The notes beneath the pieces were generated by a model. That model was not told where the DNA came from. It saw only the letters and a program-made list of their open reading frames with translations, and searched no databases. A program made the translations under genes and the position numbers. This document shows, in pieces, positions 22,647 to 32,311 of a stretch of DNA of 36,538 nucleotides (position 1 is the stretch's first letter; each line of letters begins with the position of its first letter). Source of the stretch: Gemmatimonadota bacterium (GTDB taxonomy: Bacteria > Gemmatimonadota > Gemmatimonadetes > Gemmatimonadales > Gemmatimonadaceae); the NCBI GenBank assembly GCA_003221805.1, contig QHUA01000108.1, positions 1 to 36,538 of the forward strand, written 5' to 3'.

Positions 22647-24669
22647 TCGAGCCGCGATCGTCCATGGGTTCTTTGTGCTTTTTGCGGCGACGCTGGTGGC
22701 GCGCGCCGCGAAGGTGCAGGTGGTCGAAGGAAAGCAGTGGTCCGCGCGGGCCAAGCGTCAACACTTCTTCGCATCGGCGCTGGCAGGGCCGCGTGGCGAG
22801 ATTCTGGACGCCGGCGGCAACACCCTCGTTGAAAGCAGAGAGATGACACGCGTCGCGGTAGCCCTTCCGGAAGTGCGCGACACTGCTTTCGTCATCAGGG
22901 CACTGCATCGGGCACGGGTCGACGCCGACGCAGTACACGCAGCGATTGCGCGTCGCCGCCGCTGGATCGAGTTGCCGGGAGTTTACTCGACCGCCGATGT
23001 TGCTTCGATCTCCAAGCTCAACGGCATTCACCTGACGCCCGTTCTGCAGCGCGTCTACGCCAATTCCACCGGCATCAAGCGCATCATCGGCAGCGTCGAC
23101 GGACAAGGAAACCCGCTCGATGGACTCGAGTTGGCACTCGACACTCTGCTGCGAGGCGATTCGGGGAAAGTAAAGCTGGCGCGAGACAGAGATGGACGGG
23201 CGCTCGATTCGCCGGACGGTTGGACCGATCAGCCCAAGCAGGGCGCGACGGTGGTGCTCACGATCAACCACGCGCTCCAGGATATTTGCGAGCGCGAGCT
23301 GGCCATCGCAGTCGATAGCCTGCGGGCGGATGGTGGTGACGTCGTCGTCATGAATCCGCACACCGGCGAGATTCTGGCGATGGCAAGCAACAGGGTAGGT
23401 CGGAGCGCCTTTGCGAACACTGCTGTCACTGAGCCGTTCGAGCCAGGCTCGACGCTCAAGCCCTTCGTCGCTGCGTCGCTACTGGAGAGGGGAAAAGCGC
23501 GCCCGACCGACGTCGTCAACACCCACAACGGTCAGCTCGAGCTCGATGGCCGCGTCATCAACGACATGCACAAGGCGACTGCACTTTCTCTCGCTGATGT
23601 CATCCGCTACTCGAGCAACGTGGGGATCGTCGAGTTTGGTCAGCGTCTCACTCCGCGTCAGAAATACGAAACCTTCCGCGATCTCGGCTTCGGTATGCCG
23701 CTCGGCGTGCCACTTCCGGCTGAAGCCGCCGGCACGCTGCGCGACCCGCGACAATGGTCGAAGCAGTCGAGTGCCTCGATCCTGATGGGTTACGAGATCG
23801 CCGTCACTCCCTTGCAACTTGTCACGGCGTATGCGGCGATCGCCAATGGTGGTGAGCTGCTCGAGCCGCATCTGGTGAAAGAAGTACGTTCGGCGGAGGG
23901 CAAGACGGTCTACACTGCCGAGCCGCGCGTGATACGTCGAGTGATGTCGTTCGACGTCGCGCGAACAGTGCAGCAAATGCTTCTCGCTGTAGTTCAGGAA
24001 GGAACAGCGACTAAAGCCGATCTTGCAACTTTCGATGTCGCCGGCAAGAGTGGCACCGCGCGCCGCACATCTCAGAACGTCGGTTACACGGCCGGCAATT
24101 ACACCGCGTCGTTTGTCGGGCTATTCCCCGGCAATGATCCGCAGTACGTGGTGCTCGTCAAGCTCGATTCGCCGAAGGGTGGCCATTACGCCGGCGGAGA
24201 CATCGCCGCGCCGGTGACGCAGATCGTGTTGAGAGCGGCGCTCGCCGCCCGCGACGCGGCTCTCAATCGCGAAGACCTGGCGGCGTCGGAGAAACAAGCC
24301 ACCTCGCAATCTCCGAAAGGTGACGCATCCACCACGAACAAGCTTGCCTTGCGCACCGCAAACGAAGGTCCGAGGACGAACCCGGAGTCTTACGATCCGA
24401 ATGGCAACCTCTCCCGCCGCGAGGCCGCAGAGGCGCCCAAGCCGTACGTCGTCGACTTGCCGGCAGCGCCGCGGCCGGCACCCGCCGTCGTTACTCCACG
24501 CCCGGTTCCGGACGTGCGCGGACTGTCGGTCCGAGAGGCGGTGCGCGCGCTGCACAACGCCGGCTTCCGAGTGCGACTGCTGACTGCCGCATCGAGCGGA
24601 ACTTCACCCGCCGCGGGAACGATAGCGGCACCAGGCACCATCGTTCAGCTAGTCCGTCCCCTCGAATGA
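22633..24669 (+). CDS. ftsI: FtsI/PBP2-type septal transpeptidase with C-terminal PASTA domain
   Basis: A 678-residue class B penicillin-binding protein that cross-links septal peptidoglycan. One N-terminal membrane helix (about 8-25, VHGFFVLFAATLVARA) leads into the dimerisation domain (GPRGEILDAGGN). The transpeptidase motifs are Ser273-x2-Lys276 (PGSTLKPF), Ser327-Ser328-Asn329 and Lys472-Ser-Gly (GKSGTARR). After a Pro/Ala-rich, low-complexity linker (about 545-620), one PASTA domain ends the protein (VPDVRGLSVREAVRALHNAG). PASTA-bearing FtsI relatives occur in Firmicutes, Actinobacteria and some didermic phyla. The ATG at 22633 lies in the end of ftsL; an open frame from TTG 22606 is less likely. 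The stop overlaps murE (ATGA). Confidence 0.95.
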   Translation: MKRPSRAAIVHGFFVLFAATLVARAAKVQVVEGKQWSARAKRQHFFASALAGPRGEILDAGGNTLVESREMTRVAVALPEVRDTAFVIRALHRARVDADAVHAAIARRRRWIELPGVYSTADVASISKLNGIHLTPVLQRVYANSTGIKRIIGSVDGQGNPLDGLELALDTLLRGDSGKVKLARDRDGRALDSPDGWTDQPKQGATVVLTINHALQDICERELAIAVDSLRADGGDVVVMNPHTGEILAMASNRVGRSAFANTAVTEPFEPGSTLKPFVAASLLERGKARPTDVVNTHNGQLELDGRVINDMHKATALSLADVIRYSSNVGIVEFGQRLTPRQKYETFRDLGFGMPLGVPLPAEAAGTLRDPRQWSKQSSASILMGYEIAVTPLQLVTAYAAIANGGELLEPHLVKEVRSAEGKTVYTAEPRVIRRVMSFDVARTVQQMLLAVVQEGTATKADLATFDVAGKSGTARRTSQNVGYTAGNYTASFVGLFPGNDPQYVVLVKLDSPKGGHYAGGDIAAPVTQIVLRAALAARDAALNREDLAASEKQATSQSPKGDASTTNKLALRTANEGPRTNPESYDPNGNLSRREAAEAPKPYVVDLPAAPRPAPAVVTPRPVPDVRGLSVREAVRALHNAGFRVRLLTAASSGTSPAAGTIAAPGTIVQLVRPLE

Positions 24670-26129
24670 ATGTGAACGTCCAGGCAATAAAGAGCGCTCT
24701 CGCCGAGCGTGGCCTGCTGGTCGGCGTACGCGGAGAAATCCCCGCCGCGGCAAGCGGGATTTCCGACGACAGCCGCAAGCTCGCGGCCGGTGAAATGTTC
24801 ATTGCCGTTCGCGGCTGGAATAGCGATGGCCATGACTATCTGGATGCCGCCGCCAAGCGCGGCGCAGTCCTGGCGATCGTCGAAGATCCTTCGCGAACGT
24901 CGCTGCCAACTCTCCAGGTGCGAGAAGGCAGACGCGCTGCCGCGTTTGCCGCTGCCGCCGCCTACGGCGACCCCGCTCGCAAACTCCGGCTTCTGGGAGT
25001 CACTGGAACGAATGGCAAGACGACTACGACGTCGATCATGCGGCACCTTTTCGACGACGGCAAAGAATCAAGCGCATCCATCGGAACGCTCGGCGTTCTG
25101 GTTGGAAGCGACGGCGAGGTTCTCCCCGGCGGCAGTGGACTGACGACCCCTGGTCCCGTCGAGCTGCAACGCGTTCTGCGCACACTCGCTGATCGGGGCG
25201 TCCGAACCGTCGCCATGGAAGTGTCGTCCCACAGTCTCGACCAGCGGCGGGTCGATGGGCTCGAATTCGACGTAGTGGTGTTCACCAATCTCACCCGCGA
25301 TCATCTCGATTATCACGGCACCATGGAGAGCTACCTCAAGGCAAAGGCTCTCCTTTTGGGTTACCTCAAACGCGACGGCACAGCAGTGATAAACGCTGAC
25401 GCGGATGAATGGCGAGCGCTGCATCCCCGCTCGCGCCCGCTGACGTTCGGGCTGCACGAAACCGCTGACGTTCGCGCCGAACGCGTCCGCTTCACATCGC
25501 GGGGCAGTGAATGGCGACTCGTCACGCCGCGCGGCGCGGCCGACGTCGCTCTGCCGTTAATTGGAGATGTCAACGTCGAGAACGCGTTAGCTGCCGCGGC
25601 GAGTGCGTTTGCGCTCGGCGTTTCGGCCGACGTGATCGCCCGTCGCCTCGCAACCGTTCCTCAAGTGGCGGGAAGGCTGGAAATAATTTCTACCAGTCCG
25701 ACCGTGCTGCGAGATTATGCGCACACTCCGGACGCTCTTGAGCGCAGTCTGAAAACGGCGCGCGCCTTTACGCGTGGAAAGCTGATCGTCGTCTTCGGTT
25801 GTGGCGGTGACCGCGATAAAGGGAAGCGTCCGCTGATGGGGCAGATTGCCGAACGCGATGCCGACTGCACTATAGTTACTAGCGACAATCCGCGTACCGA
25901 GGATCCTGACGCCATCATCGACGACATCGAAGCCGGAATGCGCGGCTCACAACACGAGCGCCTCACTGATCGGCTCAGCGCTATCCGCCGCGCGATGAAT
26001 CTCGCGGGCGATGACGACATCGTGCTGCTGGCCGGGAAGGGACATGAGACGTATCAGGTCCGTGGCACTACTTCATATCCATTCGACGAAAAGGAAATCG
26101 TGAAAGAAATAACTGGGAGCCACGCTTGA
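24666..26129 (+). CDS. murE: UDP-MurNAc-L-Ala-D-Glu:meso-diaminopimelate ligase
   Basis: A 487-residue Mur ligase that adds the third stem-peptide residue in the cytoplasm. The N-terminal UDP-binding domain has SDDSRKLAAGEMFIAVRG. The ATP loop is GTNGKTT at 114-120. The central domain has MEVSSHSL and FTNLTRDHLDYHG, including the carbamylated lysine region YLKAKALL. The C-terminal domain carries D407-N-P-R410 (SDNPRTEDP), the motif associated with meso-diaminopimelate rather than lysine. GKGHETYQ follows. Peptidoglycan is therefore predicted to be DAP-type. It overlaps ftsI and murF by 4 nt. Confidence 0.96.
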   Translation: MNVNVQAIKSALAERGLLVGVRGEIPAAASGISDDSRKLAAGEMFIAVRGWNSDGHDYLDAAAKRGAVLAIVEDPSRTSLPTLQVREGRRAAAFAAAAAYGDPARKLRLLGVTGTNGKTTTTSIMRHLFDDGKESSASIGTLGVLVGSDGEVLPGGSGLTTPGPVELQRVLRTLADRGVRTVAMEVSSHSLDQRRVDGLEFDVVVFTNLTRDHLDYHGTMESYLKAKALLLGYLKRDGTAVINADADEWRALHPRSRPLTFGLHETADVRAERVRFTSRGSEWRLVTPRGAADVALPLIGDVNVENALAAAASAFALGVSADVIARRLATVPQVAGRLEIISTSPTVLRDYAHTPDALERSLKTARAFTRGKLIVVFGCGGDRDKGKRPLMGQIAERDADCTIVTSDNPRTEDPDAIIDDIEAGMRGSQHERLTDRLSAIRRAMNLAGDDDIVLLAGKGHETYQVRGTTSYPFDEKEIVKEITGSHA

Positions 26130-27490
26130 GCGCCGGTTTCTGGACGCTCGATCGGCTCGCTGCGGCTCTGAAGGACAGCGCGGTCGGCAAGCTGCCGCGC
26201 GGTAGCGCCTCGGTGACGGCAATCACCACCGACACGCGCAAGATCGCCAAGGGGAACGTGTTCGTGGCGCTGCGGGGCGAAAGATTCGACGGCCACGACT
26301 ATTTGAATGATGCCGTTCGTGATGGAGCAGCGGCGGTGGTGGTATCTAAAGCTCCCAAGCTCAGCACGCTCGACGTGCCGGTCTACGAGGTTCGCGACAC
26401 ACTTGTTGCGCTGGGCGCACTGGCTCACTACTGGCGGCGCGCCTGGGGTAAAACCGTCATCGGCGTCGCCGGCAGCAACGGCAAAACGAGCACGAAGGAT
26501 CTGATCAAGGCAGCGCTCAGTCGGTCCTTCGCCATTCACGCTACCACTGGGAATCTGAACAACCGCGTCGGCGTTCCGCTGTCGCTCCTCTGCTTGCCGC
26601 CGGAAGCGGAGCTGGCTGTGATCGAGCTCGGCACCAGTCTTCCGGGCGAGGTTGCAATACTGCGGGACGTCGCTGAACCCGACATCGCACTGGTCACCTC
26701 GATCGCCGAGGAACATCTGGAAGGACTCGGCGACCTTGCCGGCGTGCTGCGTGAGGAAGCGGCGGCCTATGAAGGCGTTGCCGTCGGCATCGCGCCTTCA
26801 GCGCAAAAGGAGATCGCCGAGTCGGCTCGCGGCAAAGCAAAGCGGGTTGTAGTGGCCGGCCTCGATCAGGATGCTGATCTCAGACCAGACCGCTGGGAAA
26901 TCGGAGCTGACGGACTCGGGACGATCGAGATCGACGGCGTAGTCGTCCGACCTCCCGTTCGTGGCCTGCATAACCTGCGCAACGCGATGCTCGCTCTCGC
27001 GGTCGCGCGGGAGTGCGGAGTGAGCTATGCCGACGTCGCGGAAGGAATCGCGGCAATGCCGCAGCCGAAGATGCGCTCGGCGTGGGAACAAGTGGGTGAC
27101 GTGACGCTCATCAACGACGCCTACAACGCGAATCCGGGATCTACACGCGCCGCCATCGAGCTGCTCAAAGGAACTGGTAGCGGACGGCAGAGGGTAATCG
27201 TCCTTGGTACGATGCGTGAGCTCGGTGCGGCGTCGGAGCAGTGTCACGCCGACATTGCGGGTCTCGCGTTGGCGTCCGGCGCCGATATCGTCGCCGGAAT
27301 CGGTGAGTTCGCATCCGCGCTCGAGAAGCAGAATCAGCGCGAGCGCGTTATCACCGCGCCCGACGTCGATGACCTCTGGCCTCAGCTCGAGGCCAGGCTG
27401 AAGCGCAACGCCATCATTCTGCTCAAAGCCTCGCGGGGTGTGCAGCTAGAGCGTCTCGTTCCACATCTAACTACCTGGGCCACTGCATAG
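26126..27490 (+). CDS. murF: UDP-MurNAc-tripeptide D-Ala-D-Ala ligase
   Basis: A 454-residue Mur ligase that adds D-Ala-D-Ala to the UDP-MurNAc tripeptide. Its entry DTRKIAKGNVFVALRG, the ATP loop AGSNGKTS (115-122), NNRVGVPLSLL, ELGTSLPGEVAIL and NDAYNANPGSTRAA are MurF-specific. Length matches the family (about 450). The start is TTG at 26126, overlapping the murE stop as TTGA; no better start in frame is nearby. It shares one base with mraY at the end. The D-Ala-D-Ala ligase gene (ddl) that supplies its substrate is not in this cluster. Confidence 0.95.
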   Translation: MSAGFWTLDRLAAALKDSAVGKLPRGSASVTAITTDTRKIAKGNVFVALRGERFDGHDYLNDAVRDGAAAVVVSKAPKLSTLDVPVYEVRDTLVALGALAHYWRRAWGKTVIGVAGSNGKTSTKDLIKAALSRSFAIHATTGNLNNRVGVPLSLLCLPPEAELAVIELGTSLPGEVAILRDVAEPDIALVTSIAEEHLEGLGDLAGVLREEAAAYEGVAVGIAPSAQKEIAESARGKAKRVVVAGLDQDADLRPDRWEIGADGLGTIEIDGVVVRPPVRGLHNLRNAMLALAVARECGVSYADVAEGIAAMPQPKMRSAWEQVGDVTLINDAYNANPGSTRAAIELLKGTGSGRQRVIVLGTMRELGAASEQCHADIAGLALASGADIVAGIGEFASALEKQNQRERVITAPDVDDLWPQLEARLKRNAIILLKASRGVQLERLVPHLTTWATA

Positions 27491-28638
27491 TGCTGAACTA
27501 TCTACTAGTCCCATTCGTAGGATTGCCGCACTTCGGGTTTCTGCGACTGTTTCAGTGGATAACCTTTCGCGCCGCTGGCGCGGCGGTCAGCGCGATTCTT
27601 TTGACATGGATCGTCGGTCCCGGAATCATGCGCCGGCTGCGCCGGATGCGGCTTCATCAAGTGATCCGCGAGGGAACGCCCGATGCGCATCAGCAGAAGG
27701 GAAGAACTCCGACGATGGGTGGACTCATCATTCTCGGAGCGACGCTCACCAGCACCTTCCTCTGGGCGCGTCTCGACAATCGTTACGTGCTGATCGCCAT
27801 GATCTCGATGGCGTGGATGGGCGCAATCGGCTTCTGGGACGATTATCTCAAGCTCAAACAGAAGCTGGCCGGGAAAAAGAACACTGGATTGGTCGAGAGC
27901 TATAAACTCGCCGGACAAGTCACGCTTGGTTTCGCTGTCGGGTACTACCTCTGGAAGCATCCGCTGTCGAACCTGCCCGGAGCATCGACGACGCTTCCGT
28001 TCTACAAATACATCCTCATCGTCCCTCTCACTGCGGGCCTCGGCTGGCTGTACGTGTTGTTCGTCACGTTCGTGATGACGGGTGCCAGCAACGCCGTCAA
28101 CATCACCGATGGACTGGACGGCCTGGCCGCTGGACTCACAGCGATTGCCGCACTGACCTTTGCGTTCTACTCCTACGTCGTCGGTCGCGTCGACGCCAGC
28201 CAGTACCTGCACGTCTACTTTCTGCGCGGCTCGGGCGAGCTGACCGTTTTCTGTGCCGCATTGATGGGGGCTTGTATCGGCTTCCTTTGGTACAACACCC
28301 ATCCCGCCGAAGTCTTCATGGGCGATACAGGCGCGCTCGCGCTGGGCGGGGCGCTGGCCGCTGTTTCAATCCTGCTCAAGTCCGAATTTCTGCTGTTGAT
28401 CGTAGGCGCCGTATTCGTGGCCGAGATGTTTTCGGTCATCCTGCAACGCTTCGTGTTCAAGTATCGCAAGCGACGATATGGAATCGAGTACGCCCGCGAG
28501 CACCGAGTATTCAAGCGAGCGCCTCTGCATCATCACTTCGAGGTGAAGGGGTGGGATGAGGCTCAGGTCGTCGTTCGTTTCTGGATCCTCGGAGTGCTGG
28601 CAGCTTTCATCGGACTGAGCACGCTGAAGTTGCGATGA
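27490..28638 (+). CDS. mraY: Phospho-MurNAc-pentapeptide translocase
   Basis: A 382-residue polytopic inner-membrane enzyme that transfers phospho-MurNAc-pentapeptide to undecaprenyl phosphate, forming lipid I. Ten hydrophobic helices can be traced. The cytoplasmic motifs are GRTPTMGGL (early loop), Asp117-Asp118 in FWDDYLKLKQK, NAVNITDGLDGLAAG, and MGDTGALALGG with the late HHHFEVKGW. Length is slightly above E. coli MraY (360). It begins with GTG, sharing a base with the murF stop, and overlaps murD by 4 nt. Identification is unambiguous. Confidence 0.97.
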   Translation: MLNYLLVPFVGLPHFGFLRLFQWITFRAAGAAVSAILLTWIVGPGIMRRLRRMRLHQVIREGTPDAHQQKGRTPTMGGLIILGATLTSTFLWARLDNRYVLIAMISMAWMGAIGFWDDYLKLKQKLAGKKNTGLVESYKLAGQVTLGFAVGYYLWKHPLSNLPGASTTLPFYKYILIVPLTAGLGWLYVLFVTFVMTGASNAVNITDGLDGLAAGLTAIAALTFAFYSYVVGRVDASQYLHVYFLRGSGELTVFCAALMGACIGFLWYNTHPAEVFMGDTGALALGGALAAVSILLKSEFLLLIVGAVFVAEMFSVILQRFVFKYRKRRYGIEYAREHRVFKRAPLHHHFEVKGWDEAQVVVRFWILGVLAAFIGLSTLKLR

Positions 28639-30011
28639 CACCGCGCGAGCTCGTATCGCGCGAGAGCGAGATTGCAGTAATCGGTCTCGCCCGCAGCGGT
28701 CGCGCCGTGGCGATGCTCCTCAGAAAGCACGGCTACAACGTTTATGCGTCGGATGTAGCGTCGTCGCCGGATACCGGTCACTGCGCCGAGGAGCTGCGCG
28801 CTCAGGGAGTTACGGTCGACGTCGGCCGCCACGATCTAGAGCGCGTGGCTCGGGCCGGATTGGTAGTGACGAGTCCCGGCGTTCCTCCCTCGGCCAAGCC
28901 GCTCGCTTTCGCCAGAGAAAATGGAATTACGATTGCCAGCGAGGTCGAGGTTGCGCTCAACTTCCTCGAAGGTCCGCGTATAATCGCGATTACCGGCACC
29001 AACGGGAAAACGACGACGACGGCTCTCATCGCGCACCTGTTGCGAGGCATTGACCTGGAGGCGGTGGAAGCGGGCAACATCGGGACTCCCCTCTCAGAAA
29101 TTGCGATGCGCGATCCGCAGCCGAAATGGATCTCGCTGGAGATGTCTTCGTTCCAGCTGCACGACACTCCGAGCCTAAAGCCCGTAGTCGGAGTCCTGAC
29201 CAACCTGAGTCCGGATCACCTCGACCGCTACGCCACTGCCGACGAATACTACGCCGACAAGGCGCGCCTGTTCAAAAACGCCGACGGGGAGTCAGCGTGG
29301 GTCGTGAACGACGACGACAAGACCGTCGTGCGGATGGTGCGCGATGTTGCCGGGCACAAGTTCGAATTCTCACTGACGAAGAAAGCAGACGGTTACGCCG
29401 ATGCGCGATCGGGGCAGCTCATCGTGCTTGGCGCGCCGCTCCTTGAACGCACGGAACTCCCTCTCCTTGGACAACACAACGTCGCCAACACGCTCGCTGC
29501 GACACTGGCGGTAATGGCTGCAGATCGATCGCACCAGACTCAGAAAGCACGAAAGGGAATTGCGAAGGCGATCAAATCCTTCCGCTCGCTCCCACACCGG
29601 TTGGAGCTGGTCGGCGAGTTTGGCGGCGTGCAATGGATCAACGACTCCAAGGCGACCAACGTCAGCTCGACCGCGGTCGCAATTGACGGTATGGAGCGTC
29701 CGACCGTCCTATTGCTCGGAGGGCGGCACAAGGGTGAAGCATACACGCCCCTCGCTGATTCGGTGAAGAGAAAGGTGAAGCGCGTGATCGCTTATGGAGA
29801 GGCAGCATCAATCATCGCCCGCGATCTGCGACCTGTCGTGGACGTCGTGCGTCTCGGATCCGATTTCGACGAGGTGATGCGCGCGGCGCGGGCGGCAGCC
29901 CAGGCAGGTGAAGCTGTGCTCCTTTCGCCGGCCTGCTCGAGCTACGACATGTTCTCGAATTACGAGGAGAGAGGAGAGCGGTTCCGTGCTCTCGCGGTAA
30001 AAGAAGGCTGA
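28635..30011 (+). CDS. murD: UDP-MurNAc-L-Ala:D-glutamate ligase
   Basis: A 458-residue cytoplasmic Mur ligase that adds D-glutamate to UDP-MurNAc-L-Ala. The N-terminal Rossmann-like domain has VIGLARSGRAVAMLL and SPGVPPSAKPL. The ATP loop is GTNGKTT at 121-127. The central LEMSSFQLHDTPSLKP and LTNLSPDHLDRY, and the late WINDSKATNVSSTAVAI and LLLGGRHKGEAY, are specific to MurD. The end has LSPACSSYDMFSNYEERGE. It overlaps mraY by 4 nt and shares one base with ftsW. All expected residues are present. Confidence 0.96.
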   Translation: MTPRELVSRESEIAVIGLARSGRAVAMLLRKHGYNVYASDVASSPDTGHCAEELRAQGVTVDVGRHDLERVARAGLVVTSPGVPPSAKPLAFARENGITIASEVEVALNFLEGPRIIAITGTNGKTTTTALIAHLLRGIDLEAVEAGNIGTPLSEIAMRDPQPKWISLEMSSFQLHDTPSLKPVVGVLTNLSPDHLDRYATADEYYADKARLFKNADGESAWVVNDDDKTVVRMVRDVAGHKFEFSLTKKADGYADARSGQLIVLGAPLLERTELPLLGQHNVANTLAATLAVMAADRSHQTQKARKGIAKAIKSFRSLPHRLELVGEFGGVQWINDSKATNVSSTAVAIDGMERPTVLLLGGRHKGEAYTPLADSVKRKVKRVIAYGEAASIIARDLRPVVDVVRLGSDFDEVMRAARAAAQAGEAVLLSPACSSYDMFSNYEERGERFRALAVKEG

Positions 30012-31192
30012 TGGAATCAACAATCGACATTTCACACCGATGGCAGATGGGCTCGGAGGCGCGCGCGCTGGTCATATTGACCGGCGTGCTGCTGGCTTTC
30101 GGCTTGGCGACGGTCTACAGCGCCAGCGCGATCGTGGAGATGCAGGCCGGCTACGGACACGCCCACCTGCTCGTCCGACAACTTATCGGAATGGCGGTCG
30201 GGGTCGCTCTCTTTGCCATCGTCGCCAAAATCGATGCTGAGCTCTGGGAGAAGTGGGCGTGGCCACTCATGATCCTGTCGCTGGTGCTGCTGCTGGTCGT
30301 CATCCTGCCATTCACCGCCACCATCGCTCCGCGCGTGCATGGCTCGCGACGCTACCTCTTCGGGAGCTCGCTCCAACCGTCCGAGCTAGCCAAGCTCGGT
30401 GTCGTTATCTGGGGGTCGATGCTGGTCATCAAGAAAGGTGACCAGCTGCGCCGTCTGACGAAGGGACTGCTGCCATTTCTGGTGGTGATTGGCGCTCTGG
30501 ACATCCTGGTGATGATCGAGCCTGACCTGTCGACGGCGATGATGTTCACGCTGGTTCTCGGAATCATTCTGTTCGCCGGTGGTGTCCGAATCGGGCACTT
30601 CGTCGCCCTCGGCGTGCTGCTGATTCCGCTCCTCTACGTCAAGATCGAGAGGCTGAATTACGTCCTGTTGCGCATGTCGGCGTTTCTCGACCCCGGTGCC
30701 GCCCCCGAGGTCAACTATCAGTTGCGACAATCGCTCATCGCCGTCGGATCAGGTCAGATCTTCGGCGTAGGGTTCGGTAGGGGAAGGCAACAATACGGCT
30801 TCCTGCCGTTCGGATACGACGATTTCATCGCCGGGCACATCGGTGAGGAATGGGGGTTCATTGGGCTCATGCTGCTCATCGTCGCGTTTGCGCTTTACGC
30901 GGCGCTGGGCTTCAGGATCGCGCGCAAGGCGCGCACACCGTTCTTACAGCTGGTGGCCGTAGGACTCACGGTGACAATGGTGGTCACTGCGTATCTTCAT
31001 ATCGGGGTGGCAACCGGCTTGCTTCCAACGACCGGGCTGACGCTTCCATTTATTTCCTACGGCCGCTCAAATCTGGTTCTCTCTCTCGTCATGACCGGAA
31101 TCCTCGTCAACATTGGCAGCTCCCGTGAGAGAGTATTTCGCGGAGCGAAGGCAGACCCGCTTGCATTCCTCGCGCTTTCTGCGCCGCGATGA
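30011..31192 (+). CDS. ftsW: FtsW septal peptidoglycan glycosyltransferase (SEDS)
   Basis: A 393-residue SEDS-family membrane protein with about ten transmembrane helices. Together with FtsI it polymerises septal glycan from lipid II. Signature segments are TVYSASAIVEMQAGY, GSRRYLFGSSLQPSELAKLG, MIEPDLSTAMM and IGEEWGFIGLMLLI. The late ATGLLPTTGLTLPFISYGRSN carries Arg and Asn where most FtsW/RodA proteins have GGSS or GGTS. Position between murD and murG supports FtsW over RodA. It overlaps murG by 4 nt. Confidence 0.94.
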   Translation: MESTIDISHRWQMGSEARALVILTGVLLAFGLATVYSASAIVEMQAGYGHAHLLVRQLIGMAVGVALFAIVAKIDAELWEKWAWPLMILSLVLLLVVILPFTATIAPRVHGSRRYLFGSSLQPSELAKLGVVIWGSMLVIKKGDQLRRLTKGLLPFLVVIGALDILVMIEPDLSTAMMFTLVLGIILFAGGVRIGHFVALGVLLIPLLYVKIERLNYVLLRMSAFLDPGAAPEVNYQLRQSLIAVGSGQIFGVGFGRGRQQYGFLPFGYDDFIAGHIGEEWGFIGLMLLIVAFALYAALGFRIARKARTPFLQLVAVGLTVTMVVTAYLHIGVATGLLPTTGLTLPFISYGRSNLVLSLVMTGILVNIGSSRERVFRGAKADPLAFLALSAPR

Positions 31193-32298
31193 GAGTGATT
31201 TTCGCAGCTGGCGGCACGGGTGGACACCTCTACCCGGGCCTGGCGATTGCCCGGGCGCTAAAACGGGCTGATCCGCGCATCGAGCCGTTCTTCATCGGCG
31301 CTCGCCGCGGCATCGAGCGTGACGTGCTGCCGCAGGTCGGCTTCGCCTTCGAACTGCTAGATCTTCATCCGCTGTACCGCTCGAAGCCGTGGGAAAATTG
31401 GAAGACGCTTCGTGGCGGCATGACGGCGTGGCGGATGATCGGGGCTGAGGTGCGCAGTGAGCCGCCCGCCTGCGTCGTCGGCACCGGTGGCTACGCTTCC
31501 GGTCTCGCGCTCGCTTACGCGACCGCGCATAGAATCCCGTTCGTGTTGCAGGAGTCGAACACCTATCCGGGAATCACCGCGCGCTTCTTCAGCCGATTCG
31601 CCGCGCAAGTCCACCTCGGATTTCCGGAAGCACGCCGCTACATCTCGCCGGGGAAGTCGACCGAGGTGTTCGATACCGGAAATCCCGTCGAGCCTCCGCC
31701 GCCAGACGCGTCAGTCAAAGCGCCCGGGCGCACGAAGTGGGGATTTCCCTCCGCGCAGGGTCGCGTGCTCCTCGTCTACGGGGGAAGTCAGGGCTCACAG
31801 GCAATGAACGGCGTCGTCGCGAACTGGATCGACCGCGGGCTGCCGCGCGACCTATTCGTGATCTGGGCGACCGGCAAAGCGAATTATGCGAAGCTCGCGC
31901 ACTACGAGAGCGCGCAGGTGAAAGTGCGAGCCTATATCTCTCCAATCTCAGAGGCGTACCGCGCCGCTGATTTCGCCCTGTCTCGTGGCGGAGCAATGGC
32001 AACCGCGGAGCTGTGCGCGTGGGGGATTCCGGCCATCGTCGTTCCTTTGCCGACCGCAGCTGCCGATCACCAGACGGCCAACGCAAAGGCGCTCGCCGCC
32101 GCCGGTGCCGCCGAGATGATCAGACAGTCAGAGCTCAACGTCGATCGTCTCTCGAGCACGGCGGTGTCGCTCCTCTCGAACCCGGCAAAGTTGTCGACCA
32201 TGCGTGAGAAGGCGCTCCTGCGCGCGCGACCCACTGCGGCGGCCGACATCGCTGCTCACATCATCGATCTGATCGGGCGTCAACTACCGCACCGCTAA
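31189..32298 (+). CDS. murG: UDP-GlcNAc:lipid I N-acetylglucosaminyltransferase
   Basis: A 369-residue peripheral GT-B glycosyltransferase on the inner face of the membrane that converts lipid I to lipid II. The N-terminal GGTGGH (8-13) binds the lipid diphosphate. VVGTGGYASGLAL, LQESNTYPGITARFFS, GNPVE and YGGSQGSQAMN are conserved. The donor site has SRGGAMATAELCAWGIPAIV followed by PLPTAAADHQTANA. It overlaps ftsW as ATGA and is followed 13 nt later by murC, the first real gap in this cluster. Confidence 0.96.
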   Translation: MRVIFAAGGTGGHLYPGLAIARALKRADPRIEPFFIGARRGIERDVLPQVGFAFELLDLHPLYRSKPWENWKTLRGGMTAWRMIGAEVRSEPPACVVGTGGYASGLALAYATAHRIPFVLQESNTYPGITARFFSRFAAQVHLGFPEARRYISPGKSTEVFDTGNPVEPPPPDASVKAPGRTKWGFPSAQGRVLLVYGGSQGSQAMNGVVANWIDRGLPRDLFVIWATGKANYAKLAHYESAQVKVRAYISPISEAYRAADFALSRGGAMATAELCAWGIPAIVVPLPTAAADHQTANAKALAAAGAAEMIRQSELNVDRLSSTAVSLLSNPAKLSTMREKALLRARPTAAADIAAHIIDLIGRQLPHR

Positions 32299-32311
32299 CC
32301 AACAGTCACCG

